Part shown: positions 33,852-42,334 of the stretch, in pieces
Position numbering within the stretch: the stretch's first letter is position 1
How the letters are laid out: every line of letters starts with the position of its first letter
NCBI GenBank assembly: GCA_017303675.1
Contig: JAFLBX010000001.1
Coordinates: 1,313,970 to 1,377,969 of the forward strand
Reading direction: 5' to 3'
Source: Ignavibacteria bacterium
GTDB lineage: Bacteria > Bacteroidota > Ignavibacteria > Tepidaquicellales > OLB5
Length of the DNA: 64,000 bases
The notes under the pieces: generated by a model
What the model was told of the DNA's origin: nothing
Database searches by the model: none
Seen by the model: the letters and a program-made list of their open reading frames with translations, nothing else
Position numbers and translations under genes: made by a program

Positions 33852-35492
33852 TTATTTAACCAGGATCATTTTTTTTGTTTCAGAAAAGCTTCCCGCACTT
33901 AACCTGTAAAAATACACTCCGCTAGGGAAGTCAGATGCGTTCCAGTCAGCTTTATAAATGCCGGGTTTAAGTTCGCCTTCGTGCAGTGTTTCAACAGTTC
34001 TGCCCATAACATCGTAAATTGTCAGGTTAACAAACACACCCCGACTGCCTACGGCGGTCACATCTTTTGAGAGTGGAATTGAAAATTTGATCTTTGTTGA
34101 AGGGTTGAATGGGTTGGGGTAGTTCTGAGATAGAAAGAATTTATCAGGCACTTCATTTGAAACAGGGTTGATCCCGATAGTGCCCGGTGCAAATTTTATT
34201 GTACACATATTGTTGAATCCGCTGACATTACTGCCGCCGGTAACATATACATTCCCTGAACCATCCATCCCGATCGCATTTCCGAAATCATTGTGATTGC
34301 CGTTGCCGTTATATGAGGCTCGCCATTGAGTATTGCCGGCAGGATCGATCTTTTCCGCAATCAGATCAAAGTATGTACCAGCCGCTACTTTACCTGTAAT
34401 GTAAATATCATTCATTGCATCTGTATGGATCTTGTTAACTATCTCATTTCCGCCTGTACCTGTAATTAATTTATTCCATAACAATGTACCTGCACTGTTT
34501 AATTTTGCAATAAATCCATTTGCACCGGCTGAACCGCAGAAAATAACATTGCCTCCCTGATCAATTGTGATATCTTTAGCATTGTTAAAAAAGTTTGATG
34601 TATATATATATACCCATTGCTGTGCACCTGAAGAGTTGTATTTTAAAACAGCAAGATTGCCATCACTAAGCTCTCCTATGCAATAAATATTTCCTGAATT
34701 ATCCAGTGCTATTGCAACACCGTATTCGGTAGTATTGTTAAAAGGCCCTGAATAATCCCTTGTAAACTGTACAGCACCGGAGGAATTATATTTTATTAGG
34801 AACAGATCATACCATGTAACCAGCTTAGTACTGTGCCCGAAAATATAAATATTTCCCTGCGAATCCAGAACCATATCTCTGCCGGAATCCTGTTCAGGAG
34901 TCTCCGCGCTTCCATCATGAAATACCAGCCATTGCTGAGTGCCGTCTGGGGAATATTTAATTGTAACTATATCATCGTTCCGCTGGGCATCAATATATGA
35001 CTGTCCGGTAACTACAACATTACCCTGCGCATCAACGGCTACTTTGAAAGGAATATCTCTTCCGGCAGCATTGCCGCTGTATATTTTTGCCCACTGCTGC
35101 TGACCGGATGAATTATATTTTATAGTGCAATAGTCTCCTGTCCATACTGTGTTGTTATAATCTATATTTGCTGTTCCGGTAACAAAAATATTCCCCTGGT
35201 TATCCAAAGCAATTGAGGTTGCTTCATCACCAAGATTTGCTGAACCATTATATGTAACAGTCCATTGCTGAATGCCGGAGCTGTTGTATTTGATTGTGCA
35301 GAAATCATTGGATGAGCCGGCATATGTGACACCTGTTATATATATATTTCCTGAATTATCAATTACCATATCTTTTGACTGACCGGAAATATTATCTCTG
35401 ACCCAGGAAACCGGAGGAGCCGGCTGTGCGTAAATGTAAACTGAAACCAAAAGTGTTAAAAAAGCGATGAGTTTGTTTGTGATTGTTTTCAT
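33852..35492 (-). CDS. Secreted SBBP-repeat beta-propeller protein with T9SS sorting domain
   Basis: 546 aa: signal peptide (1-23, ending VYIYAQ); about eight SBBP units of roughly 50 residues (pattern D.SGNIYITG...YCTIKYNSSG.QQW), forming a beta-propeller; sorting domain from FFLSQNYPNPFNP to ETKKMILVK. Inside the sorting domain, after SIP, lies the in-frame insertion LSKDVTAVGSRG that is coded by a palindromic repeat (about 34035-34079). AAGGAG precedes the ATG. It is divergently transcribed from helical gene 2 with back-to-back promoters in 218 bp. Confidence 0.88.
   Translation of the reverse strand: MKTITNKLIAFLTLLVSVYIYAQPAPPVSWVRDNISGQSKDMVIDNSGNIYITGVTYAGSSNDFCTIKYNSSGIQQWTVTYNGSANLGDEATSIALDNQGNIFVTGTANIDYNNTVWTGDYCTIKYNSSGQQQWAKIYSGNAAGRDIPFKVAVDAQGNVVVTGQSYIDAQRNDDIVTIKYSPDGTQQWLVFHDGSAETPEQDSGRDMVLDSQGNIYIFGHSTKLVTWYDLFLIKYNSSGAVQFTRDYSGPFNNTTEYGVAIALDNSGNIYCIGELSDGNLAVLKYNSSGAQQWVYIYTSNFFNNAKDITIDQGGNVIFCGSAGANGFIAKLNSAGTLLWNKLITGTGGNEIVNKIHTDAMNDIYITGKVAAGTYFDLIAEKIDPAGNTQWRASYNGNGNHNDFGNAIGMDGSGNVYVTGGSNVSGFNNMCTIKFAPGTIGINPVSNEVPDKFFLSQNYPNPFNPSTKIKFSIPLSKDVTAVGSRGVFVNLTIYDVMGRTVETLHEGELKPGIYKADWNASDFPSGVYFYRLSAGSFSETKKMILVK
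34035..34079. repeat. Palindromic element inside sorting-domain codons (SBBP cargo)
   Basis: Decayed copy: ACACACCCCG, then hairpin-like GACTGCCTACGGCGGTC, then CTTTTGAGAGTGG. It lies at the same codon position as the copies at 10051, 44252, 45213 and 46553. Confidence 0.65.
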
Positions 35493-35526
35493 TTTTTACT
35501 CCTTTTCTTTGAGTTATTATTTTAAT

Positions 35527-35558
35527 CAAAGATAATTTTATGTAATCAGTTCGGCAAA
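35527..35558 (-). promoter_or_regulatory. Promoter of SBBP cargo gene (TTTG-N20-TATCTTTG)
   Basis: On the - strand, TTTG (35558-35555), 20 bp, TATCTTTG (35534-35527); both elements match the Bacteroidota consensus. The start codon is 34 bp downstream with AAGGAG in between. Confidence 0.65.
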
Positions 35559-35656
35559 GAAACTTTATTGAATTATGCACCATAGAGCATAAGGTGTATT
35601 CCAATATTACATAATATAAATTATTGAAATAACAATAGTTGTGATATTTGCATCAT

Positions 35657-35687
35657 TTTGAAATGTCATAAGAAAACAGTAATTTTG
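35657..35687 (+). promoter_or_regulatory. Promoter of helical gene 2 (TTTG-N19-TAATTTTG)
   Basis: TTTG (35657-35660), 19 bp, TAATTTTG (35680-35687), an exact match to the Bacteroidota pattern, 23 bp before the ATG. It is back to back with the cargo promoter, with 98 bp between the two -33 boxes. Confidence 0.7.
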
Positions 35688-35710
35688 TCTAACAAAATGC
35701 ACTATTAATT

Positions 35711-37165
35711 ATGATCTCGAGCAAAGCAATTGATCTCATTAGTACATTCAGTGAAACTGAATTCAAAGAATTCGGTCTATTTACAGCATCCCCTTTTTTT
35801 AACAGGGAAGCAATCCAGTTAAAATTTTATGAAATATTAAAAAAATATTATCCTTCGTTCGAAAGTAAGAACTTTGATAAAGAAAAAGTGTTTGCCAGGC
35901 TATATCCCGGTAAAAAATATAATGACGGGGTTATGAGGAACATACTTTCTAAAACCCTTGAACTGGCGGAAAGCTATTTGACTGTGAAAAGGCAGCAGCT
36001 TAATGAATTTGAATCAACTGCTGCGCTTATGAGGGAGTTGAGCGAACGCAAGATGGTAAAACTGTTTGAACGCGCTGAGTTAAATGCAATGGAATTGCTT
36101 GATAACAGCTCGGCAAAAAACGAAGAGTACTTTTACCGCAACTTTGTTTTGTTAAATGAAAAACGGAAATTTATAAGCAATCTAAAAAGCTCGCTTTATA
36201 GCTCAAATGATCTTCTGAAGAAGGGAGCTGAAAATCTGACTATATCATTCCTGATCTCCATGCTACGCAGTGAAACTAATATTGCCAATTCAAACCTCAG
36301 TATGTTCAGGTTTGAGCGGGACTCAGCATTAAGCGAGCTTGAGGTTTATATTGATAAAGAGATCGTAAAATTCCCTGATGTAATATACCTTCAGTATTAT
36401 TATAATGCCTTTAAACTTTCGAGGACACAGGATGAGAAGTATTTCTATGAATTAAAATCCATAGTATACCAATCATACGATAAGTTCAGGGATGAAGACA
36501 GAAAAGACATATTTACAATACTGACAAATTATTGCTATTTCAAAGTAAATAAAGGTGATCTTAATTTCAGGAAAGAACAATTTTTGTTGTTTAAGGAAAA
36601 CATTGAGCGCGGGTATTATAAAGGCAGCAGGAAATATCTTGATCACATTCAGTATCTGAACGTTGTGGTTACCGGACTTGAAGCAGGTGAGTCGCTCTGG
36701 GTAGAAGGGTTTATTGAAAAATATAAACCGGAGCTTGATGAAACGAACCGCGAGAACTCCTATAATTTCAGCAGAGCGCTGGTGTTCTATCATAAAGCAC
36801 AGTTTAATGAAGCCTTGAACATGGCTGCAAAAGTAAAAACTGACGATCTTTCTTATAAACACCAGCTTAAATCGATTTATTTGAAGATATACTACGATAT
36901 GAATGAAATTGAACCCTTTTACAGTCACGTTGACAGCTACAGGCACTTCCTTCTTAATGAAAAACATATCCCCGAGCTTACGCGGAGCGTTATTAACAGC
37001 TATGTTAATTACACAAAGAAACTGTTCGATATAAAGAACCGTATTGAGGAAAAAGATTTTGACCTTTATAAAATAAGAAAGGAAATATCTGATAACAGAT
37101 CAATGATAAACAAATCATGGTTACTTGAAAGAATTGACAGAATAGAAAAAAGCCTGCACAAATAA
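35711..37165 (+). CDS. Helical protein of unknown function, copy 2 of a three-member local family
   Basis: 484 aa, cytoplasmic, helical. It shares with copies 1 and 3 the N-terminal signature (ISTFSETEFKEFG, ASPFFNR, YYPSFES, YPGKKYNDG, LAESYL) and the C-terminal TPR-like part (FSRALVFYHKAQFNEALNMAAKVKTDD, LKIYYDMNEIEPF, then KSWLLERIDRIEK). No known domain recognised. The ATG at 35711 has no Shine-Dalgarno and a leader of only about 15-20 nt from the predicted promoter. The 3' end of the coding region forms half of a terminator stem with the downstream gap. Convergent with a second SBBP cargo gene. Confidence 0.8.
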   Translation: MISSKAIDLISTFSETEFKEFGLFTASPFFNREAIQLKFYEILKKYYPSFESKNFDKEKVFARLYPGKKYNDGVMRNILSKTLELAESYLTVKRQQLNEFESTAALMRELSERKMVKLFERAELNAMELLDNSSAKNEEYFYRNFVLLNEKRKFISNLKSSLYSSNDLLKKGAENLTISFLISMLRSETNIANSNLSMFRFERDSALSELEVYIDKEIVKFPDVIYLQYYYNAFKLSRTQDEKYFYELKSIVYQSYDKFRDEDRKDIFTILTNYCYFKVNKGDLNFRKEQFLLFKENIERGYYKGSRKYLDHIQYLNVVVTGLEAGESLWVEGFIEKYKPELDETNRENSYNFSRALVFYHKAQFNEALNMAAKVKTDDLSYKHQLKSIYLKIYYDMNEIEPFYSHVDSYRHFLLNEKHIPELTRSVINSYVNYTKKLFDIKNRIEEKDFDLYKIRKEISDNRSMINKSWLLERIDRIEKSLHK

Positions 37166-37179
37166 CTGCGCAGGCTTTT
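37148..37179. terminator. Terminator overlapping the 3' end of helical gene 2
   Basis: AAAAGCCTGC (37148-37157, last codons of the gene) pairs with GCAGGCTTTT (37170-37179). A- and T-runs on both sides make it bidirectional for the convergent pair. Confidence 0.75.
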
Positions 37180-37195
37180 GATCGATGCGATTGTA

Positions 37196-38827
37196 TTATT
37201 TTGTGAGCATCATCTTTTTTACATCAGTAAACTCACCTGCTGTAATTTTGCAGAAATAGACACCGCTTGTTAATTTAGAAGCATTAAAATCCACTTCAAA
37301 TGATCCTGCACTCAGGTTTTCATTTACCAATACTTCAACTTCCTTACCTGTGATATCATATACAGCCATTTTTACGAAAGTTGCCTTAGCAATACTGAAT
37401 TCGATCTTTGTGCTTGGATTAAAAGGATTCGGGTAATTCTGTTTCAGGCTGAAGTCTGCGGGAATTTGAGAATTGGAAGAGTTAATCCCAGTTAATGAAC
37501 CTGTAAGCTTAACGGTAATGAATTCAGGATTATTCCCACTGACAAAGGTAAATCCGCAGGCATAAATTTTACCATATTGATCAGTTTCCAAAGATTTAAA
37601 GTAATCCATACCGAAACCGGTACCGTTATAGTTGTATGCAAATTGAAGTGTGCCTGTTGTATTGTATTTCAATATCATAGCATCAAAACTTGTAGAGTGG
37701 CTACCCGATACTCCGGCTGTGTAAATATTTCCGAAGTTATCAGCTTTTATGCAAAATGCGCTGTTAAGACCATTGGTAGATGTATCTCTTGAATAGCTAT
37801 GGCTCCAAAGAATAGTGCCGTTGAAATCATATGCAACAGTCATAGCATAGGTACGATTACCATTAGAAGTTCCGCCTGTTGCGTAAATTATTCCGCCTGA
37901 AATTGTTAAATCATTGGCAGAAGCTGCTTCGTACTGGAAATTGTTTGCATTCATCCATTCATACGATAAATTGTTAGTAAGCTTAATGATTGTAAAGTCA
38001 GAAGAAATGGCAGTATTTTGTGTTACACCTGCTACAACTATCCCGCCCGCCGGATGTAATACAGCCGAGTTAGAATAATCAGCCAGATTTACATATCCTG
38101 AATATACATACATATTCTGATATTGAAAAAGTGAACTGTATTTTAAAACAAGCAAATTCTGGTTACCGTTTGTTGTAGTTGACCCGATAATAAATATTTC
38201 ATTGTTACTGTTTATAAGCAGTTTTCTTGCGTATTCAACTGAACCGGACTGATTAAATGACTGCCACTGCTGAACAACACACATATTGTTGTATTTCATT
38301 ATAATGATATCTTCATCGGTACTGAGAGAGGTTGTTTTACCTGAAACCACAACAACTATATTACCATTATTATCAAAACATGCATCGTTAAAACCTTCAT
38401 CAGAGCCTGTTAGACCGTACCTGGCAGAACTAATTACATTTCCGCTAGGATCATACTTTATGATATAAAAATCATAATCCTGTCCGAAACCGTATATAGA
38501 GCTGAAAACGAAAATATTACCCTGGGGATCGATCAACAGTTTTAGTCCCATGCCATGCCCGGAACCGGCTCCATCAAAGGTTCTTTGCCAAACAATATTC
38601 CCTGATGGATCATATTTGATGAGCGTAGATTTCATGGTGACTGAACCGCCTAAGCCAGTAACATATACGTTTCCGGAGTTATCAATTGCCGTATAGTTTG
38701 CGATATCAACTCCCTGTGAGCCATGTACCTTAACCCAATCACTGGCATGTACTGAACAAAGTTGAATAATTAATAATACTATCCAGATTGCTAACTTGAT
38801 CCATGTTGAAGTTGTGAATGTTTTCAT
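37196..38827 (-). CDS. Secreted SBBP-like beta-propeller protein with T9SS sorting domain
   Basis: 543 aa from ATG 38827 (MKTFTTSTWIKL), which has AAGGAA upstream and starts a proper signal peptide ending CSVHA. A longer frame from 38878 adds 17 polar residues before the signal peptide and is unlikely. It has repeats with DNSGNVYVTG / DPQGNIFVFS / YDPSGN patterns, about eight units, then a sorting domain (SLKQNYPNPFNP...VKKMMLTK) that lacks the palindromic insertion (SIAKATFVKMAVYD). Preceded by a TTTG/TAACTTTG promoter. Confidence 0.87.
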   Translation of the reverse strand: MKTFTTSTWIKLAIWIVLLIIQLCSVHASDWVKVHGSQGVDIANYTAIDNSGNVYVTGLGGSVTMKSTLIKYDPSGNIVWQRTFDGAGSGHGMGLKLLIDPQGNIFVFSSIYGFGQDYDFYIIKYDPSGNVISSARYGLTGSDEGFNDACFDNNGNIVVVVSGKTTSLSTDEDIIIMKYNNMCVVQQWQSFNQSGSVEYARKLLINSNNEIFIIGSTTTNGNQNLLVLKYSSLFQYQNMYVYSGYVNLADYSNSAVLHPAGGIVVAGVTQNTAISSDFTIIKLTNNLSYEWMNANNFQYEAASANDLTISGGIIYATGGTSNGNRTYAMTVAYDFNGTILWSHSYSRDTSTNGLNSAFCIKADNFGNIYTAGVSGSHSTSFDAMILKYNTTGTLQFAYNYNGTGFGMDYFKSLETDQYGKIYACGFTFVSGNNPEFITVKLTGSLTGINSSNSQIPADFSLKQNYPNPFNPSTKIEFSIAKATFVKMAVYDITGKEVEVLVNENLSAGSFEVDFNASKLTSGVYFCKITAGEFTDVKKMMLTK

Positions 38828-38884
38828 TGTTGTAATTCCTTTCTTTGTTTTATTGTTTTTTATTTGTGAATCATTCAACTGCTA

Positions 38885-38917
38885 CAAAGTTAGGAAACCA
38901 ACACCCCCTTTGACAAA
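38885..38917 (-). promoter_or_regulatory. Promoter of second SBBP cargo gene (TTTG-N21-TAACTTTG)
   Basis: On the - strand, TTTG (38917-38914), 21 bp, TAACTTTG (38892-38885), 57 bp before the ATG. The -33 box lies inside the palindromic repeat at 38902-38921. Confidence 0.6.
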
Positions 38918-38921
38918 GAGA
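38902..38921. repeat. Decayed dispersed palindrome (ACCCCCTTTGACAAAGAGAG)
   Basis: A relative of the perfect CCCCCCTTT/AAAGGGGGG element at 19708. The right arm is mutated. The remaining gap to 39060 is AT-rich without a gene. Confidence 0.55.
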
Positions 38922-39060
38922 GAAATTTGAAATTGCATTGTAAAAAGTACCAAGATTTTTACACTGAGGAATTCCACAGAATAGCAAAAAATGTTAAAAC
39001 ATTACAAAAACAGTGTTTTTCCAATGATAAAAAAATCGATATGTCATGACGAAATGACAT

Positions 39061-39086
39061 AAAAAAAGCAGGCTTGTGCCTGCTTT
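39061..39086 (-). terminator. Intrinsic terminator of the BNR cargo pair
   Basis: AAAGCAGGC (39065-39073) and GCCTGCTTT (39078-39086), TTGT loop, seven T on the - strand, 25 bp past the stop. Confidence 0.8.
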
Positions 39087-39111
39087 TGGTGAAACCGTGG
39101 TGTTCCAATAG

Positions 39112-40560
39112 TTATTTTAGCAGAATCATTTTTTTAGTTTCAGTGAAACTGCCTGAAGTTAGTTTGTAAAAATAAACTCCGCTTGGATAGTTAGAAGCGT
39201 TCCAGTCAGCTTTGTAAGTACCCGGTTTCAGCATACCATTTTGTAATGATTCTACATTTCTGCCCATAGCGTCGTAAATTGTGAGGTTGACAAATTCCGC
39301 CTGCGGAATACTGAACTCGAAATTAGTTGTTGGGTTGAAGGGATTGGGGTAGTTTTGTGAAAGCGAAAATTCATCGGGAATTTCAGTATTCATGCCTGAA
39401 ATTCCCACCGGATTGCCTGTTGGATTCCTTTTGTAGTAAATTTCAGGATTGCCATCCCTGCTGTCTTCCCATGCTAAATGAACTACCTGATCTGAAATGT
39501 TAACAGAGGGCTGCCTGGCTGTCAAAACTGTGTTAACAAGCCTGAGTTCTGTATCCCATGATTCCCCGTAGTTTGATGATTTTCTGTAATACAGCTGGAC
39601 ATTGCCTGTCCTGTCATCATCCCAGACCAAATGAACATAATTACCGGAGGCTGAAATGTTGGGCTGGGACGAATTGCCTGTACTTGCTGTCATTCTTGTA
39701 TCTGCCTGCCAAGTAGAACCATTATCAGTAGAGCGTTTATAATAGATCTCGTAATCGGAATCTCTGAAATCTGCCCAGCAAACGTGAACATATGTACCGG
39801 ATGCGTCAACTGAAATATTTTCGGCTTCTGTAGTTGTATTAATAATGCGGGTATCCGCTGACCAGTTTAAACCGCTATTGGTTGAACGTTTATAATACAC
39901 CTGCGGCGGACCCTGCCTCAGATCACGCCAAACAATGTGCCATGCTGAAGAAGTAATAGCCATATCGGGATAGTCTGAAATGGCGTTGTTGTTTGTGATA
40001 CGTGTTTCAGTACCCCAGTTCAGACCCGCATCGGTTGAGTGGATCATGTAAATTTCCTGGTTGCCGTCTCTCTGGTCATCCCACACAATAACAACAGTTG
40101 AATTAAAGAGTGTTATACTTGGTTTTTCAGAAACTGAAGAGTTATTGCTTAACCTGATATCATTGCTCCAGTTTATTCCGGCATCTCCGGACCTTTTATA
40201 ATATATTTCATAATTGCCGTCACGGCCATCCACCCAGGCAGTATGTATTGTAGCTCCCGAGACTTCGACCGATGGATATTCTGATGAGAAAGTATTGTTT
40301 GTCAATCTTGCGTCATTGCTCCAGCTAATACCGGCATTAGTTGAACGTTTAGCGTAAATTTCACTGTTACCATCCCTTGAATCCTGCCAGACAGTTACGA
40401 CCAATTGACCTGATGAGGATATACACCTTGCATTGTTAAGGGGTACGGTAGATAAAGCAGTATTGTTCGTCAGCCGGGTATCTGCTGACCATTGGGAAAT
40501 TAACGGCAATGCATAGAGCATTGCCGTTAAGATATAGATGTATTTTATAGTTCTTTTCAT
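39112..40560 (-). CDS. Secreted sialidase-like (BNR) repeat protein with T9SS sorting domain, tandem copy 2
   Basis: 482 aa: signal peptide (1-22, ending ALPLISQ), seven repeats of about 50 residues with W(S/Q)ADTRLTNN...VWQD(S/D)RDGN.EIYYKRSTNAG, a sialidase/BNR-type propeller with Asp-box-like turns, and a sorting domain SLSQNYPNPFNP...ETKKMILLK without palindromic insertion (SIPQAEFVNLTIYD). The ATG is 4 bp behind the stop of the paralogous gene at 40565, so the two form an operon and arose by tandem duplication. Function unknown; probably surface adhesion or carbohydrate binding. Confidence 0.87.
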   Translation of the reverse strand: MKRTIKYIYILTAMLYALPLISQWSADTRLTNNTALSTVPLNNARCISSSGQLVVTVWQDSRDGNSEIYAKRSTNAGISWSNDARLTNNTFSSEYPSVEVSGATIHTAWVDGRDGNYEIYYKRSGDAGINWSNDIRLSNNSSVSEKPSITLFNSTVVIVWDDQRDGNQEIYMIHSTDAGLNWGTETRITNNNAISDYPDMAITSSAWHIVWRDLRQGPPQVYYKRSTNSGLNWSADTRIINTTTEAENISVDASGTYVHVCWADFRDSDYEIYYKRSTDNGSTWQADTRMTASTGNSSQPNISASGNYVHLVWDDDRTGNVQLYYRKSSNYGESWDTELRLVNTVLTARQPSVNISDQVVHLAWEDSRDGNPEIYYKRNPTGNPVGISGMNTEIPDEFSLSQNYPNPFNPTTNFEFSIPQAEFVNLTIYDAMGRNVESLQNGMLKPGTYKADWNASNYPSGVYFYKLTSGSFTETKKMILLK

Positions 40561-40564
40561 AATT

Positions 40565-42046
40565 TTATTTCACTAATATCATTTTCTTTGTTTCGGTGAA
40601 GCTGCCTGATGTAAGCCTGTAAAAATATACACCGCTGTTGTAACCCGATGCATCCCAGGCAGCATTATATGTTCCGGGATTCAGTTCGTCATTTACCAGT
40701 GTTTCAATTTCTCTGCCCAAAGCGTCATAAACAGCAATGTTTACTAAACCGGAATGAGGAACGCTGAATTCAATATTTGTAACCGGATTAAACGGATTGG
40801 GATAATTCTGTGATAAAGAGAATTTATCAGGTTCCTGGCTGTTTATGTTTGTAATGCCTGTCGGGTTGCCTGTTGGATTCTGTTTATAATATATCTCATA
40901 GTCACTGTCACGCAGGTCAGACCATAAAGCATATACTTTATTAACTGAAAATCCTGCTAAGGGGTATCGGGCAACTGCCGTACCTGTGTTTAATTTCAGG
41001 TCAGATGCCCAGCTGACACCCGAATTGGAAGAAACGTTGTAATATATCCCGTAGGTACCTGTCCTGTTATCTTCCCACACAAGGTGTATATGTGTTGGCG
41101 AAACCGAAAGAGCCGGAGCATAAGAATTACCGGTACTGTTTGTAATTCTCTGAATTGCTTCCCATGTTGAGCCGTTGTTTGTTGATCGTTTGAGGTATAT
41201 TTCATAGTTGCCATCCCTGTCATCTTCCCAAACAACATTCAGGCTTCCTACACCGCTGGTATAAAACCGCTGTATACAAGGTTTTCTTGAAGCTGCGGAA
41301 TTGGTTGTGAACCTGCTTTCAGCAGCCCATGTAAGCCCTGAGTTGGTGGAGCTGATGTAATATATCTCATCATTGCCGTCCCTGTTATCCTGCCAGACGA
41401 TGTGCGTGTTTTCACCCGAATCGGTTGTTATTGATGGCGATATTGAACTTCCGGAATTATTTGTCAGTCTTACAATTGGCTCCCATGTAATACCGTTATC
41501 GAGCGAGCGCTTAAAATATATTTCGTTGTTTCCGTCCCTGTCATCCTGCCAAACCACCTGGATAACATTCAGGCGCAAACTTATGGATGGGTTTACTGAA
41601 GTTGCGCCGTTCGTGGTAAGCCTTTCATCACCGCTCCACGAAGCGCCATGATTAGTTGAGAGCTTATAGTAAATTTCAAAGTTTCCGTCTCTTTGGTCCT
41701 GCCATACAACATGTATATTGCTTCCAGAAGCTGCAATTGAGGGCATTTCAGATGCGCCTGCATTGTTGGTGAGTCTTACAACCGCTTCCCATGTAGCGCC
41801 GTTATCGGTGGAGCGTTTGTACATTATTTCAGTATCCCCGAACCTAGCATCATACCAAACGGTATGAACATTTGATGTACCTGAAAATTCTATATTCTTT
41901 GCATTGTTGCCGGAAGTGAACGATAATCCGGCATTGTTTGTGTGTCTTATATCTGCAGACCACTGGGCAAAGCCGGTTGAGGCTGCAAATACTGAAACAA
42001 TAGATAAGATGATGCAGATTAAATTTGAAAATTTTGTAAGTTTCAT
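40565..42046 (-). CDS. Secreted sialidase-like (BNR) repeat protein with T9SS sorting domain, tandem copy 1
   Basis: 493 aa from the ATG at 42046, which has a strong AAGGAG Shine-Dalgarno 7 bp upstream and begins a signal peptide (MKLTKFSNLICIILS...STGFAQ). Seven BNR-like units (VWQDQRDGNFEIYYKLSTNHG type) and a sorting domain SLSQNYPNPFNPVTNIEFSVP...ETKKMILVK follow. The same reading frame stays open for 73 further codons upstream, to 42265, and that extension encodes a ribbon-helix-helix-like domain. The extended product would be 566 aa with an internal signal peptide. Near-copy of the next gene. Confidence 0.85.
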   Translation of the reverse strand: MKLTKFSNLICIILSIVSVFAASTGFAQWSADIRHTNNAGLSFTSGNNAKNIEFSGTSNVHTVWYDARFGDTEIMYKRSTDNGATWEAVVRLTNNAGASEMPSIAASGSNIHVVWQDQRDGNFEIYYKLSTNHGASWSGDERLTTNGATSVNPSISLRLNVIQVVWQDDRDGNNEIYFKRSLDNGITWEPIVRLTNNSGSSISPSITTDSGENTHIVWQDNRDGNDEIYYISSTNSGLTWAAESRFTTNSAASRKPCIQRFYTSGVGSLNVVWEDDRDGNYEIYLKRSTNNGSTWEAIQRITNSTGNSYAPALSVSPTHIHLVWEDNRTGTYGIYYNVSSNSGVSWASDLKLNTGTAVARYPLAGFSVNKVYALWSDLRDSDYEIYYKQNPTGNPTGITNINSQEPDKFSLSQNYPNPFNPVTNIEFSVPHSGLVNIAVYDALGREIETLVNDELNPGTYNAAWDASGYNSGVYFYRLTSGSFTETKKMILVK

Positions 42047-42265
42047 TTTTTTCTCCTTATGGTTTGAGTTTATATATGATTTGTTTTTACCCCTGTTGCT
42101 CTTGCATGATAAATTGTTTAATTCTTCGAAATATTGACTGCATGCTTTATTGATCACTTCATCCGCGCTTGCTTTCATGATCTTTTGTATTCTTGCTATC
42201 AGTTTATGCGTTCCCGGTTTAAGCCTGTATCCTCTTGCAACTGTTTTGGTCCGTTTTATCCTCAT
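42047..42265 (-). CDS. Ribbon-helix-helix-like domain encoded in frame ahead of the BNR cargo
   Basis: 73 codons from ATG 42265 with no stop before the cargo ATG at 42046. Residues 12-50 read as beta-strand (GYRLK), helix (PGTHKLIARIQKIM) and helix (ADEVINKACSQYFEEL), the layout of RHH DNA-binding proteins; a polar Lys/Asn-rich linker follows. The Shine-Dalgarno of the cargo gene lies inside the last codons (K-E-K). The predicted promoter and a direct repeat GTGCACT..CT lie just upstream. Either this is an autoregulator that has lost its stop codon, or a genuine fusion whose domain would be left in the cytoplasm after signal-peptide cleavage. Domain call by pattern only. Confidence 0.5.
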
Positions 42266-42300
42266 CCGCAGATTTTTTTATATCTTTTTATCAGTTGACC

Positions 42301-42322
42301 GTGCACTTCTTGTGCACTAGCT
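42301..42322. promoter_or_regulatory. Two 11-bp direct repeats, candidate RHH operator
   Basis: GTGCACTTCTT and GTGCACTAGCT lie head to tail, eight of eleven positions equal, with each core GTGCAC itself a palindrome. They sit between the predicted transcription start (about 42328) and the RHH-like ORF start. One helical-turn spacing is typical for RHH operators. Confidence 0.45.
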
Positions 42323-42334
42323 AAGTATCGTTGA

